Source: Chlamydiota bacterium (GTDB lineage: Bacteria > Chlamydiota > Chlamydiia > Chlamydiales > JAJFMI01). Taken from it: 8,559 nt of DNA. Shown piece after piece: positions 1 to 6,723 of the stretch. A program made the translations under genes and the position numbers. Below the pieces are notes generated by a model, which saw only the letters and a list, made by a program, of their open reading frames with translations, was not told where the DNA came from and searched no databases. Location: NCBI GenBank assembly GCA_021772235.1, contig JAJFMI010000053.1:1-8559 (forward strand). The letters are read 5' to 3'. The number at the start of each line of letters is the position of its first letter. Position 1 is the stretch's first letter.

Positions 1-3000
1 CAAAACGTATGGCCTTAGAACTCTTTGAACCTTTCATCGTAAAGCGTCTTAAAGACCAAGGCTTTGTTTATACAATTCGCTCTGCAAAAAAGATGATCCA
101 GCGCGAAGCGCCGGAAGTATGGGACGTTTTAGAAGACGTAATTAAAGGACATCCTGTTCTATTGAACCGCGCGCCAACACTTCACAGATTGGGGATTCAA
201 GCCTTTGAACCCGTCATCATTGAAGGAAAAGCGATTCGCGTTCATCCACTCGTATGTACTGGTTTTAACGCCGACTTTGATGGCGATACCATGTCTGTGC
301 ACGTGCCACTTTCTGTAGAAGCGCAGCTTGAGGCAAAAATGCTCATGATGGCACCGGATAACATCTTCCTACCATCTTCAGGAAAGCCTGTTGCAGTACC
401 GTCTAAGGATATGATCCTCGGACTTTACTACCTCATGCACGATCCTATCTTCATACCTGAAGAGCATGAAGAGATAACAAAAGTATTTGCATCTTTAGAA
501 GATGTCCAATACGTACTCAATGCAGGAATCAGCTACAACCGCAATAGAAAAGAAGCGAAAGATACAAGACAGGACGATACAGGAAATGGTTTGCACATTC
601 ATGAGCAGATCAAAGTGCGCATTGATGGTAGCATTATTGTGACTACACCTGGACGTGTTCTCTTTAACTCAATCGTTCCAAAGGAACTCGGTTTCCAAAA
701 CTACGCCCTTCGTAAAAATGAGATGAGTAACCTCATTCTCAATACCTACAAAAAAGTAGGCTTAGAGCGCACTGTACAATTCCTTGATGATATTAAACGC
801 CTTGGCTTTAGCTCTGCTACAAAAGCGGCGACTTCGATGGGTGTACAAGATGTTTACAAACCTGAAATTAAAGAAAAATCCCTCGCTTCTGCTTACAAAC
901 AAGTAGAAAAAGTACGCAAGCAGTACGAAGAAGGGGTGATTACTGACGGTGAGCGTCACTCTAAAATCATTAGTATTTGGACAGAAGCTGCTGATACAGT
1001 TTCTGATGCCCTCTATAAGTTGATTAGCCAAGTGCGCGGAACAGATATTAACTCACTCTTTATGATGATTGATTCTGGTGCTCGTGGTAATAAAACACAG
1101 CTTAAACAGCTGGGAGCGATGCGTGGTTTGATGGCAAAACCATCTGGGGAAATTATCGAGTACCCGATTACCGCATCTTTCCGAGAAGGATTGAGCGTAT
1201 TGGAATACTTTATCTCCTCACACGGAGCGCGAAAAGGACTTTCCGATACCGCCTTGAAAACCGCCGATTCCGGTTACCTCACACGTCGACTTGTTGACGT
1301 TGCTCAAGATGTTCTGATTACAGAAAGTGATTGCGGAACGCTTGGAGGAATTGAAGTTTGTGCGATTACACAAGGACAGGAAGAACTTCTGCCGCTAAAA
1401 GATCGACTACTTGGACGTACAATCTGTGAAGATATTTACCAGCCAGGTGATCTTACACAACTTCTTGGAAAGGCAGGAGAAATCCTAACTGCAGAGAAGG
1501 CAGAAAAAATTGATGATGCTGGAATTGAATCAGTAAGATTCCGCTCCCCACTAACTTGTGAAAGCAAGCGCGGCGTTTGTTCTCAGTGCTACGGCATTAA
1601 CCTAGCTAATAGCCAGAGAGCAGCGAAAGGAGAAGCTGTTGGAATTATTGCAGCACAATCAATCGGGGAACCGGGAACACAGTTGACGATGCGTACATTC
1701 CACTTAGGTGGTATCGCCTCTGCTTCCGCTTCACCTGAAATTGAAGCAGATAATGATTCTATCCTCATCTACACAGACCTTCGAACAGTAAAAAACGAAG
1801 ATGGCGTCTGGCTAGCCCTCAATAAAAACGGGATGCTGCACCTTGTTAAAGATGAAGGTCGTACACTTGAAGAGTGCAAAAAACTCCTCTCGACTAAATC
1901 AATTGAAGCCCTGCAATCATTCCCAATTCAATTAGGAACACAGATCCTCGTTGAGGATGGTGCTAAAGTTGCAAAAGGCCAACGTGTTGCCGTATGGGAA
2001 CAGCATAACGTACCGATTATTTGCGAAAGACCAGGGTTTGTTAAATTTGAAGATCTCGTTGAAGGGATTTCGACCCAACGCGACGTCAACAAACAGACTG
2101 GTCAGAGTGAAATCGTTGTTAAACAACATCGTGGGGAACTTCACCCACAGATCATGATCTATGCAGATAGCCAATATGAAGAACTCATAGGAACCTATGC
2201 TATTCCATCTGGTGCCTTCCTCTCTGTTGCAGAGGGGCAGAATGCAGCTGCAGGTAGCATCCTAGCGCGTATGCCGCGCGGAGCGATTCGTACTAAGGAT
2301 ATTACTGGTGGTCTACCGCGTGTGGCAGAACTTGTTGAAGCGCGCCGACCGCGCAATGCTGCTGAAATCGCTAAAATCGATGGACTCGTCGATATCAAAG
2401 GCGTTCAGAAAAACAAGCGAATCGTCACTGTTCGCGATCCTGAGTCAGAAATGGAAGAGGAGCACCTCATCCCACTTTCTAAACACTTGATCGTGCAGAA
2501 AGGAGACTCTGTAATCAAAGGCCAAGAACTAACAGACGGCCTTGTTGATCCGCACGAGATTCTCGATATTTGCGGTGTTCGCGAACTACAAAAGTATCTT
2601 GTGAACCAGATTCAAGAAGTCTATCGCCTCCAAGGTGTGGATATCAACGATAAGCATATCGAAATGATCATCCGCCAGATGCTACAGAAAGTGCGCGTCA
2701 CCGATCCAGGCGACACGACCTTCCTCTACGGCGAAGATGTTGACAAGAAGAACTTCCACATTCAGAACAAAAAAGTTCTCGATGAGGGCGGGAAGCCAGC
2801 TACTGCTGCGCCTGTACTCCTTGGAATTACCAAGGCCTCTCTTGGAACAGATAGTTTTGTCTCTGCTGCTTCCTTTATGGAAACAACGCGTGTCCTAACA
2901 GATGGCGCTGCAGAAGGAAAAGTGGATAATCTCTTCGATCCGAAAGCTTCGATCATTACGGGCCATATGGTGCCGTGTGGAACAGGCTATTTTGGTTACA

Positions 3001-3065
3001 GACATCGTACCAGAGCGATCCTAGAGGCAGAAGACGAAGAAGAACTTGAGTTTTCTTTTAGTTAA
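1..3065 (+). CDS. rpoC: DNA-directed RNA polymerase subunit beta', 5'-truncated by the window edge
   Basis: This is the beta' subunit of RNA polymerase, which carries the catalytic magnesium site. Reading is open from base 3; the first ATG (base 9) is internal and matches about residue 372 of the E. coli protein, so ~370 N-terminal residues (including the first zinc site) lie outside the window. Counting from that Met: the catalytic NADFDGD loop is at 87-93 (Asp 89, 91, 93). The bridge helix begins near 386 (PITASFREGL...). The second zinc site is complete (Cys 442, 517, 524, 527). The trigger-loop segment is at 553-568 (GEPGTQLTMRTFHLGG). An insert of ~195 residues follows before DITGGLPR (764-771), similar in length to the E. 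coli SI3 insert. The conserved C-terminal blocks VYRLQGVDINDKHIE and ASFMETTRVLTDGA are present, and the protein ends in an acidic tail. Total length would be ~1390, as expected for Chlamydiota. No frameshift or missing key residue was seen. A strong terminator follows 43 bases after the stop. Confidence 0.98.
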   Translation, partial: KRMALELFEPFIVKRLKDQGFVYTIRSAKKMIQREAPEVWDVLEDVIKGHPVLLNRAPTLHRLGIQAFEPVIIEGKAIRVHPLVCTGFNADFDGDTMSVHVPLSVEAQLEAKMLMMAPDNIFLPSSGKPVAVPSKDMILGLYYLMHDPIFIPEEHEEITKVFASLEDVQYVLNAGISYNRNRKEAKDTRQDDTGNGLHIHEQIKVRIDGSIIVTTPGRVLFNSIVPKELGFQNYALRKNEMSNLILNTYKKVGLERTVQFLDDIKRLGFSSATKAATSMGVQDVYKPEIKEKSLASAYKQVEKVRKQYEEGVITDGERHSKIISIWTEAADTVSDALYKLISQVRGTDINSLFMMIDSGARGNKTQLKQLGAMRGLMAKPSGEIIEYPITASFREGLSVLEYFISSHGARKGLSDTALKTADSGYLTRRLVDVAQDVLITESDCGTLGGIEVCAITQGQEELLPLKDRLLGRTICEDIYQPGDLTQLLGKAGEILTAEKAEKIDDAGIESVRFRSPLTCESKRGVCSQCYGINLANSQRAAKGEAVGIIAAQSIGEPGTQLTMRTFHLGGIASASASPEIEADNDSILIYTDLRTVKNEDGVWLALNKNGMLHLVKDEGRTLEECKKLLSTKSIEALQSFPIQLGTQILVEDGAKVAKGQRVAVWEQHNVPIICERPGFVKFEDLVEGISTQRDVNKQTGQSEIVVKQHRGELHPQIMIYADSQYEELIGTYAIPSGAFLSVAEGQNAAAGSILARMPRGAIRTKDITGGLPRVAELVEARRPRNAAEIAKIDGLVDIKGVQKNKRIVTVRDPESEMEEEHLIPLSKHLIVQKGDSVIKGQELTDGLVDPHEILDICGVRELQKYLVNQIQEVYRLQGVDINDKHIEMIIRQMLQKVRVTDPGDTTFLYGEDVDKKNFHIQNKKVLDEGGKPATAAPVLLGITKASLGTDSFVSAASFMETTRVLTDGAAEGKVDNLFDPKASIITGHMVPCGTGYFGYRHRTRAILEAEDEEELEFSFS

Positions 3066-3107
3066 GCAAGGAATGGGAGATTGGTCTCCATCTCGCTTTG
3101 CCAAATA

Positions 3108-3159
3108 AAAAAACCGCCGCTAAGCCGTGTTATTTACACTGTCATAGCGGCGGTTTTTT
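3108..3159 (+). terminator. Intrinsic terminator of the rpoC transcript, symmetric
   Basis: A perfect 15-bp inverted repeat (AAAAAACCGCCGCTA at 3108-3122, its complement at 3145-3159) has a GC-rich core and ends in six T on the + strand. The loop is 22 bases and contains a second small stem, GTGT/ACAC (3127-3130 and 3136-3139). Because the 5' arm starts with an A run, the element would also terminate transcription arriving on the - strand. A smaller hairpin (ATGGGAGA/TCTCCAT with loop TTGG, 3073-3091, one bulged G) sits just upstream, right after the rpoC stop. The structure is seen directly in the sequence; its function is inferred. Confidence 0.93.
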
Positions 3160-3181
3160 CATTTTGCTTCCTGATATGAAT

Positions 3182-3217
3182 CCCTTGGTTAGCGCTGTCG
3201 CGCTACCGCTACCCGCG
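3182..3217. repeat. GC-rich hairpin repeat, copy 1
   Basis: This 36-base element begins CCCTTGG, contains GCGCTGTCGCGCT and ends CGCG. It matches copy 2 (3259-3294) at 31 of 36 positions without gaps. Inside it, GGT-(T)-AGCGC pairs with GCGCTACC around a TGTC loop, giving an 8-bp stem with one bulged T. It is clearly richer in GC than the surrounding spacer. It resembles a short REP/MITE-like intergenic repeat. Whether other copies occur in the genome cannot be seen here. Confidence 0.7.
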
Positions 3218-3258
3218 CTTATCTTTCTGTTTCCATTCTTCTGTTTTTGCCTCTTGAA

Positions 3259-3294
3259 CCCTTGGCTTGCGCTGTCGCGCTGCCGCTATTCGCG
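3259..3294. repeat. GC-rich hairpin repeat, copy 2
   Basis: This is the second copy of the 36-base element, in the same orientation and 77 bases downstream of copy 1. Differences from copy 1 are a T-to-C and an A-to-T in the left arm, an A-to-G in the right arm, and CC-to-TT near the end. The left-arm T-to-C and right-arm A-to-G changes pair with each other (GGT/ACC in copy 1, GGC/GCC here), so the stem is kept. The A-to-T change weakens the middle of the stem to a small internal loop. The 77-base spacing is not a multiple of three, so this is not a repeated peptide. Confidence 0.68.
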
Positions 3295-3300
3295 TTTTTC

Positions 3301-3329
3301 TTTACCTAATATTTGTTTTCTGTTAACTT
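3301..3329 (+). promoter_or_regulatory. Candidate promoter of the 597-residue gene
   Basis: TTTACC (3301-3306, 4 of 6 to the -35 consensus) is followed by a 17-base spacer and TAACTT (3324-3329, a weak -10). A TGT sits directly before the -10, which fits an extended -10 promoter. It lies downstream of the rpoC terminator and both hairpin repeats, and 26 bases upstream of the start codon, which leaves room for the ribosome site at 3345-3348. This is a pattern match only. Confidence 0.3.
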
Positions 3330-3355
3330 GCTCTCAATTTTAATGAGGTTCTCTT

Positions 3356-5149
3356 ATGCAATTATCATTTTCATCAGTTACTCTGCAAAATCGTCTTATG
3401 ACTTTAGATGGTTTAGTGAAGCCAGTTCCTTTTCTGCTTGAAACTATTGGGTGGACAGATATTCAAGCTGATGAGCAGGGATTATCCAAAACCTATTTTG
3501 AACGTGTTTTTGAGATTGTTCAGGACAAAGTTCAGATCTGGTTGTCTTTAGATTTTGAGGAAGCGACAAATAGGCTACAGGAAAAAAGAACGAATTCGTT
3601 TAAAGATAAACACGCCCATTTAGAAAGTTTGAAGGGCATTAATCAAGAATATGATGAATTGCGAGAGTTATTGTTTAATGATGAATCTTTAGATGAGGTG
3701 AGTTTTTCTGAAAAATTGAATGAATTTGTTTCCAGGCTTGAAAGTTTTAGTGGTATTGCTAAATGTAATTATCAACAGCTCATTAATAACTTAGGATTAT
3801 GGAAGAAAAATAAAGAGGATAGGACTCTAGTTTTGAGTGAACTTCCTGAAGCTGTTCATGGTCATAATATGATTACTTTTCGTACTGATGTAGAGAATGT
3901 TAATCAGGAGACTTTTGGAAGTGATTTTAATGAAAAATATCAAAAATTAATAAAAGAAGAATGGGATAATGATGCTTTTACAATTTTAAAGGATCTTTTT
4001 AATACAGTCGAATTGCATATTGCATCAGGTGATTTTAAAGAAGGTTGTCCACAATTATTGAACGATTTAGGTAAGTGGAGTCGAAAACATAGGGCAGAGA
4101 GTGAAGATCTTGAGGAACTGCCACACTTGATTCCTGATTTTGATGATAAACATAATGATGCAGTTAAAGTTCTAACTGAAGAACAAGGGATGGAGTTTAT
4201 CTTTGAAGAGAAGGAGTGTTTAGAAGAGTGTTTTGAGACTTTAGCAGGTCGTTATGCAGAAGGTGAATTGGATGTGGGGGCGTTGCGTGTGCTCGATTTG
4301 CACCGGCTTTTCACTTCTATTTTTCGCGATCAAGAAACAGCGTGTGATGAAACTCCAGGAAAAGAAATTTGTCTTTCCCGTAATTCAGAGAATTTAGTTA
4401 AGCCGAGTCATCCCTATTATCAAATTGCGGATGAGAATAAAGTGTTAATTGCAGGGGTAGATGCTGTTGCTAAGACGATTCTTAATCGAAAAGATTTGAT
4501 TTCTACTGTTGCATCTCCACTGTCAAATTGTAAATTATGGTCGAGCAGAGAAATAACCCCTATAGCTGACTGCTGGAAGAGTAATAATGGGTTGTTACAG
4601 CGACTTGTTTCCACGATAAAAGCGTTTGTACGGGTTTACATACAATTTCCTGCTGCTTTAAATTTATGGAAGAATAGGGCAGCGAAATGCCAAAACCATG
4701 ATTTGAAAGCAAAATTAGAATTTTTTGCAAAAGGGTATATGGAATTTCCTTCTATTGATGAGAAGTTTTCGTGGATCGACAGTGTATGTGGTGCTAATGA
4801 AGCGATCAATGTGAACATGCTAAAAGTTTTGCAAGAGGTTTTAGATCCGCAAGAAAAAGCGTTTGATGAAAAAGTTTTTAAGGACTTAGCTGGAAGAAAT
4901 AGCATTACTTTTGAAGAGATGGGAAAAATGAGAGAGTGGGTTGCTGAGAATGTTCAACCAGTGAATGAAGAAATGGGTAATTTAGATGATTTTTTTGTGA
5001 ATGCAACGCAATTCAGATTGGGGATTATTCCCAAAGATAATGAAGCTCCACTTGAAGAATTTGAAAAAAAAGCACGCGCTGTTTATAACGCGTGCAAAAC
5101 GTTTGAAGAGGATTTTTCTAGAGCGTTCCCAGAACCTTTTCAAGCTTAA
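3356..5149 (+). CDS. Hypothetical acidic helical protein, 597 residues, with internal repeats
   Basis: I do not recognise this family. The start ATG is supported by GAGG at 3345-3348, seven bases upstream, and the frame is open for 597 codons. The protein is rich in Glu, Asp, Lys, Leu and Phe, looks mostly alpha-helical, and has no signal peptide or membrane segment, so it is probably soluble. Residues 142-167 and 234-259 align without gaps (L.N.LG.W near the start, ELP at the end), preceded by matching SG...K...QL stretches. Residues near 293 (FETLAGR) and 508 (FKDLAGR) share F..LAGR followed by a G.(L/M)R, suggesting further degenerate copies of a helical unit. Codons are visibly richer in A/T than in rpoC. 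The gene sits alone between the rpoC terminator and the convergent tal gene, whose 3' end it overlaps by 32 bases. It may be lineage-specific or acquired, or a secreted effector; nothing in the sequence decides this. Confidence 0.82.
   Translation: MQLSFSSVTLQNRLMTLDGLVKPVPFLLETIGWTDIQADEQGLSKTYFERVFEIVQDKVQIWLSLDFEEATNRLQEKRTNSFKDKHAHLESLKGINQEYDELRELLFNDESLDEVSFSEKLNEFVSRLESFSGIAKCNYQQLINNLGLWKKNKEDRTLVLSELPEAVHGHNMITFRTDVENVNQETFGSDFNEKYQKLIKEEWDNDAFTILKDLFNTVELHIASGDFKEGCPQLLNDLGKWSRKHRAESEDLEELPHLIPDFDDKHNDAVKVLTEEQGMEFIFEEKECLEECFETLAGRYAEGELDVGALRVLDLHRLFTSIFRDQETACDETPGKEICLSRNSENLVKPSHPYYQIADENKVLIAGVDAVAKTILNRKDLISTVASPLSNCKLWSSREITPIADCWKSNNGLLQRLVSTIKAFVRVYIQFPAALNLWKNRAAKCQNHDLKAKLEFFAKGYMEFPSIDEKFSWIDSVCGANEAINVNMLKVLQEVLDPQEKAFDEKVFKDLAGRNSITFEEMGKMREWVAENVQPVNEEMGNLDDFFVNATQFRLGIIPKDNEAPLEEFEKKARAVYNACKTFEEDFSRAFPEPFQA
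5064..5095 (-). terminator. Probable intrinsic terminator of tal, inside the opposing gene
   Basis: On the - strand, GCACGCG (5095-5089), a 10-base loop and CGCGTGC (5078-5072) form a perfect 7-bp GC-rich stem, followed at once by eight T (5071-5064). The stem starts 22 bases after the tal stop codon, the usual place for an intrinsic terminator. On the + strand the same bases encode part of the C-terminus of the 597-residue protein (residues ~570-580). There the stem is followed only by AAAA, so it should not terminate that gene. The structure is seen directly; its function is inferred. Confidence 0.8.
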
Positions 5150-6071
5150 CGGTGTCAGCGGCAAACTTGCGGATGCCTTCTGCAAGTTTCTCTGTCGCCA
5201 TTGGATTTTCATTGAGGTGCCAGCGGAAGGCTTTTTCATCAATAGCAAGCTTTTCGATGGGGGAGGCTTTCGCTGCTTCAGGTGTTAGTTTAACTGGCAC
5301 GTCGCCTTCCATTTTTTCTAACTCGCCAAGTAGTTTCGGCGCTATGGTAATGAGATCGCAGCCGGCTAGCTCGAGTATTTCATCTGCGTTGCGGAAAGAT
5401 GCACCCATAATTTGAGTCTTGTGGTCGAACTTTTTATAGTAATGGTAGATTTCTGTTACGGATAGGACACCGGGATCTTCCGGTCCAGGATAACTTTCAC
5501 GTCCTTCAGCTTTTTTATACCAATCTAGAATGCGACCGACGAAGGGGGAGATGAGTGTGGCATTTACTTCTGCGCAGGCGATCGCTTGTGCGAGAGAAAA
5601 CATAAGAGTCATGTTACAGTGGATCCCTTCACTTTCAAGTTGCTTTGCTGCTTGCACGCCTTCCCATGTGGAGGCGAGTTTAACAAGGATACGCTCTTTT
5701 GGAATTCCGGCTTGTTTGTAGAGGTCGATATATTGATGCGCTTTTTTCAAGCTTCCTTCAATATCAAATGAGAGGCGCGCGTCTACTTCTGTGGAAACGC
5801 GTCCCGGCACGTGTTTGAGGATTTCTACGCCAAAGTTGACGAAAACTTTGGTGAGGATGTTTTCCATCTGTTCAGAGGCGGATCCTCCCATTGTTCTTCC
5901 GTAAGCTATAGCATCATCAACGAGGGGGCGATATTCAGGCTTTTCGGATGCGGCGAGGATGAGAGAAGGATTAGTTGTCGCATCGGTTGGATGATACTTT
6001 TTTATCTCTTCAATTTCTCCAGAATCAGCAACGATTACAGAATGTTTTTGTAGGTTATTTAGCTTACTCAT
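5118..6071 (-). CDS. tal: Transaldolase (TalB type), 317 residues
   Basis: Transaldolase moves a dihydroxyacetone unit between sugar phosphates in the non-oxidative pentose phosphate pathway, in the cytoplasm. The length equals that of E. coli TalB and the match is clear along the whole chain. The catalytic Asp is at 16 (VVAD-type motif, here IVADSGE). Asn 34 lies in DATTNPSLIL (30-39). Glu 95 lies in STEVDARL. The Schiff-base Lys is 131 in ILVKLASTWEG. Also present are CNMTLMFS (152-159), ISPFVGRILDW and MGASFRN. All lie one position below their E. coli numbers. The ATG start has AAGGG about five bases upstream (6077-6081). The gene begins 32 bases after the preceding - strand gene, so it is probably the last gene of that operon. 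Its 3' end overlaps the convergent 597-residue gene by 32 bases, and a terminator follows inside that gene. Confidence 0.97.
   Translation of the reverse strand: MSKLNNLQKHSVIVADSGEIEEIKKYHPTDATTNPSLILAASEKPEYRPLVDDAIAYGRTMGGSASEQMENILTKVFVNFGVEILKHVPGRVSTEVDARLSFDIEGSLKKAHQYIDLYKQAGIPKERILVKLASTWEGVQAAKQLESEGIHCNMTLMFSLAQAIACAEVNATLISPFVGRILDWYKKAEGRESYPGPEDPGVLSVTEIYHYYKKFDHKTQIMGASFRNADEILELAGCDLITIAPKLLGELEKMEGDVPVKLTPEAAKASPIEKLAIDEKAFRWHLNENPMATEKLAEGIRKFAADTVKLEKVLGTL
5163..5189 (+). terminator. Weak candidate 3'-end hairpin for the 597-residue gene
   Basis: AAACTTGC (5163-5170) and GCAAGTTT (5182-5189) form a perfect 8-bp stem around an 11-base loop, 13 bases after the stop codon of the + strand gene. 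The sequence that follows (CTCTGTC) is pyrimidine-rich but has no true T run, and half of the stem is A-T, so termination would be inefficient. The stem lies within the tal coding sequence near its C-terminus and may be chance. Confidence 0.3.
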
Positions 6072-6103
6072 GTTTGCCCTTTTTTCTTTTCATGATAGAA
6101 TTT

Positions 6104-6580
6104 TTATGATTCTAAGTCGAGTACAACGTTGGGAAAAGTGAAGGGGATTTTTGCAATTTGCTCCAATTTGTTGATTTTATCCGCATGGCAAAAATCAGTT
6201 TTAATGGTGGGGGAGTCACGGTTTAATAGATATTGGGTGGCGCTATCGGTGAGGAGGAGTTTTTCTCCTCCTCGGAGAAGGTTGCAAGAGAAAAGGGTAT
6301 TGTCAATGAGGATATCAGGGGTTGTGAATGTACCAGAATTGGGGATAAGAAAATAGTGTACTTGATCATCAAATTTGACAATTTCAAGAGTAAGGCCGAG
6401 CTCTTTATCTCCCAAAATTTGACGCAGGCAAGAGGTAGTGTAATCTTGCGTACGCATATGAGTTGCCGGGGAGCTACATCCGAAAAGGATTAAACAGAGC
6501 TGCCATTGTTGGAAGAGGCGACGGCAATTCCAGCGGTGATAGTTACGATGGTAAAAATGACCATTCCTGCGGTTTTCCAT
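6104..6580 (-). CDS. Probable small lipoprotein of unknown function; start uncertain
   Basis: The frame encodes up to 158 residues. A short hydrophobic stretch ends in a lipobox-like LFGC with Cys at 35, followed by SSPAT, which suggests a lipid-anchored envelope protein of ~124 mature residues. The mature part contains several Cys and shows no domain I recognise. The start is a problem. The only ATG upstream of the lipobox (6580-6578) gives a long Arg/His-rich lead, has no clear ribosome site and overlaps the upstream small gene by 91 bases. There is no GTG or TTG between it and the Cys. The next ATG (residue 42, 6457-6455) would remove the lipobox and also lacks a ribosome site. Translation coupled to the upstream gene is the likeliest explanation. 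tal follows 32 bases downstream on the same strand. Confidence 0.6.
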   Translation of the reverse strand: MENRRNGHFYHRNYHRWNCRRLFQQWQLCLILFGCSSPATHMRTQDYTTSCLRQILGDKELGLTLEIVKFDDQVHYFLIPNSGTFTTPDILIDNTLFSCNLLRGGEKLLLTDSATQYLLNRDSPTIKTDFCHADKINKLEQIAKIPFTFPNVVLDLES

Positions 6581-6723
6581 GAGCGTGAGGCTTTTTTTTC
6601 TTCAGGTGGTGTGTATTCTACTGCTTCTGCAGGGACGATAACTTCATCTTCACCAGGGGGCACTTCCTGATCCGCGATTAGGGGAAGGACCAGGACGAGT
6701 AGGCTGCTTAGTATTTTTTTCAT
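6490..6723 (-). CDS. Small exported membrane-anchored protein, 77 residues (second of two similar ones)
   Basis: I recognise no family. Residues 1-17 form a signal peptide (MKK, then a Leu/Val-rich core, likely cut after LIA). An acidic, Pro-rich stretch (18-45) follows, then a membrane segment (~52-70), ending in SSNNGSSV. This would leave a short exported loop anchored by a C-terminal helix. The ATG has a modest ribosome site (GAGA, about eight bases upstream). The layout, size and ending match the 69-residue protein at 7341-7550 (membrane helix then SNDN versus SSNN), so the two look like diverged paralogues. The 5' end overlaps the upstream PsbP-like gene by 74 bases, and the 3' part overlaps the following lipoprotein frame. 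The frame contains a run of eight A in Glu-Glu-Lys-Lys codons. Confidence 0.68.
   Translation of the reverse strand: MKKILSSLLVLVLPLIADQEVPPGEDEVIVPAEAVEYTPPEEKKASRSWKTAGMVIFTIVTITAGIAVASSNNGSSV

Noticed and set aside
569..760. Frameshift or foreign insertion in rpoC after the trigger-loop region (bases ~1713-2288)
   Set aside because: The ~195-residue insert has the length and place of the known SI3-type insertion and the frame continues into fully conserved sequence. Coordinates given are residue numbers of the part within the window.
762..1031. 89-codon - strand frame inside rpoC
   Set aside because: It lies wholly antisense to well-conserved rpoC sequence, with no ribosome site or recognisable product.
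3182..3294. CRISPR-like array
   Set aside because: Only two imperfect copies with one spacer, hairpin-forming and with no cas genes nearby; it reads as a dispersed intergenic repeat.
3098..3343. 81-codon + strand frame with hydrophobic stretches in the gap after rpoC
   Set aside because: It runs through the rpoC terminator and both out-of-phase hairpin repeats, lacks a ribosome site and has a non-protein-like composition; the DNA structures explain the stretch better.
3066..3355. tRNA or other stable RNA gene between rpoC and the next gene
   Set aside because: The hairpins do not make a cloverleaf and no T-arm or anticodon-arm pattern could be found; a terminator and repeats explain the structure.
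5001..5288. 95-codon + strand frame across the convergent gene ends
   Set aside because: It is an alternative frame of the 597-residue gene running antisense into tal; both of those are better supported.
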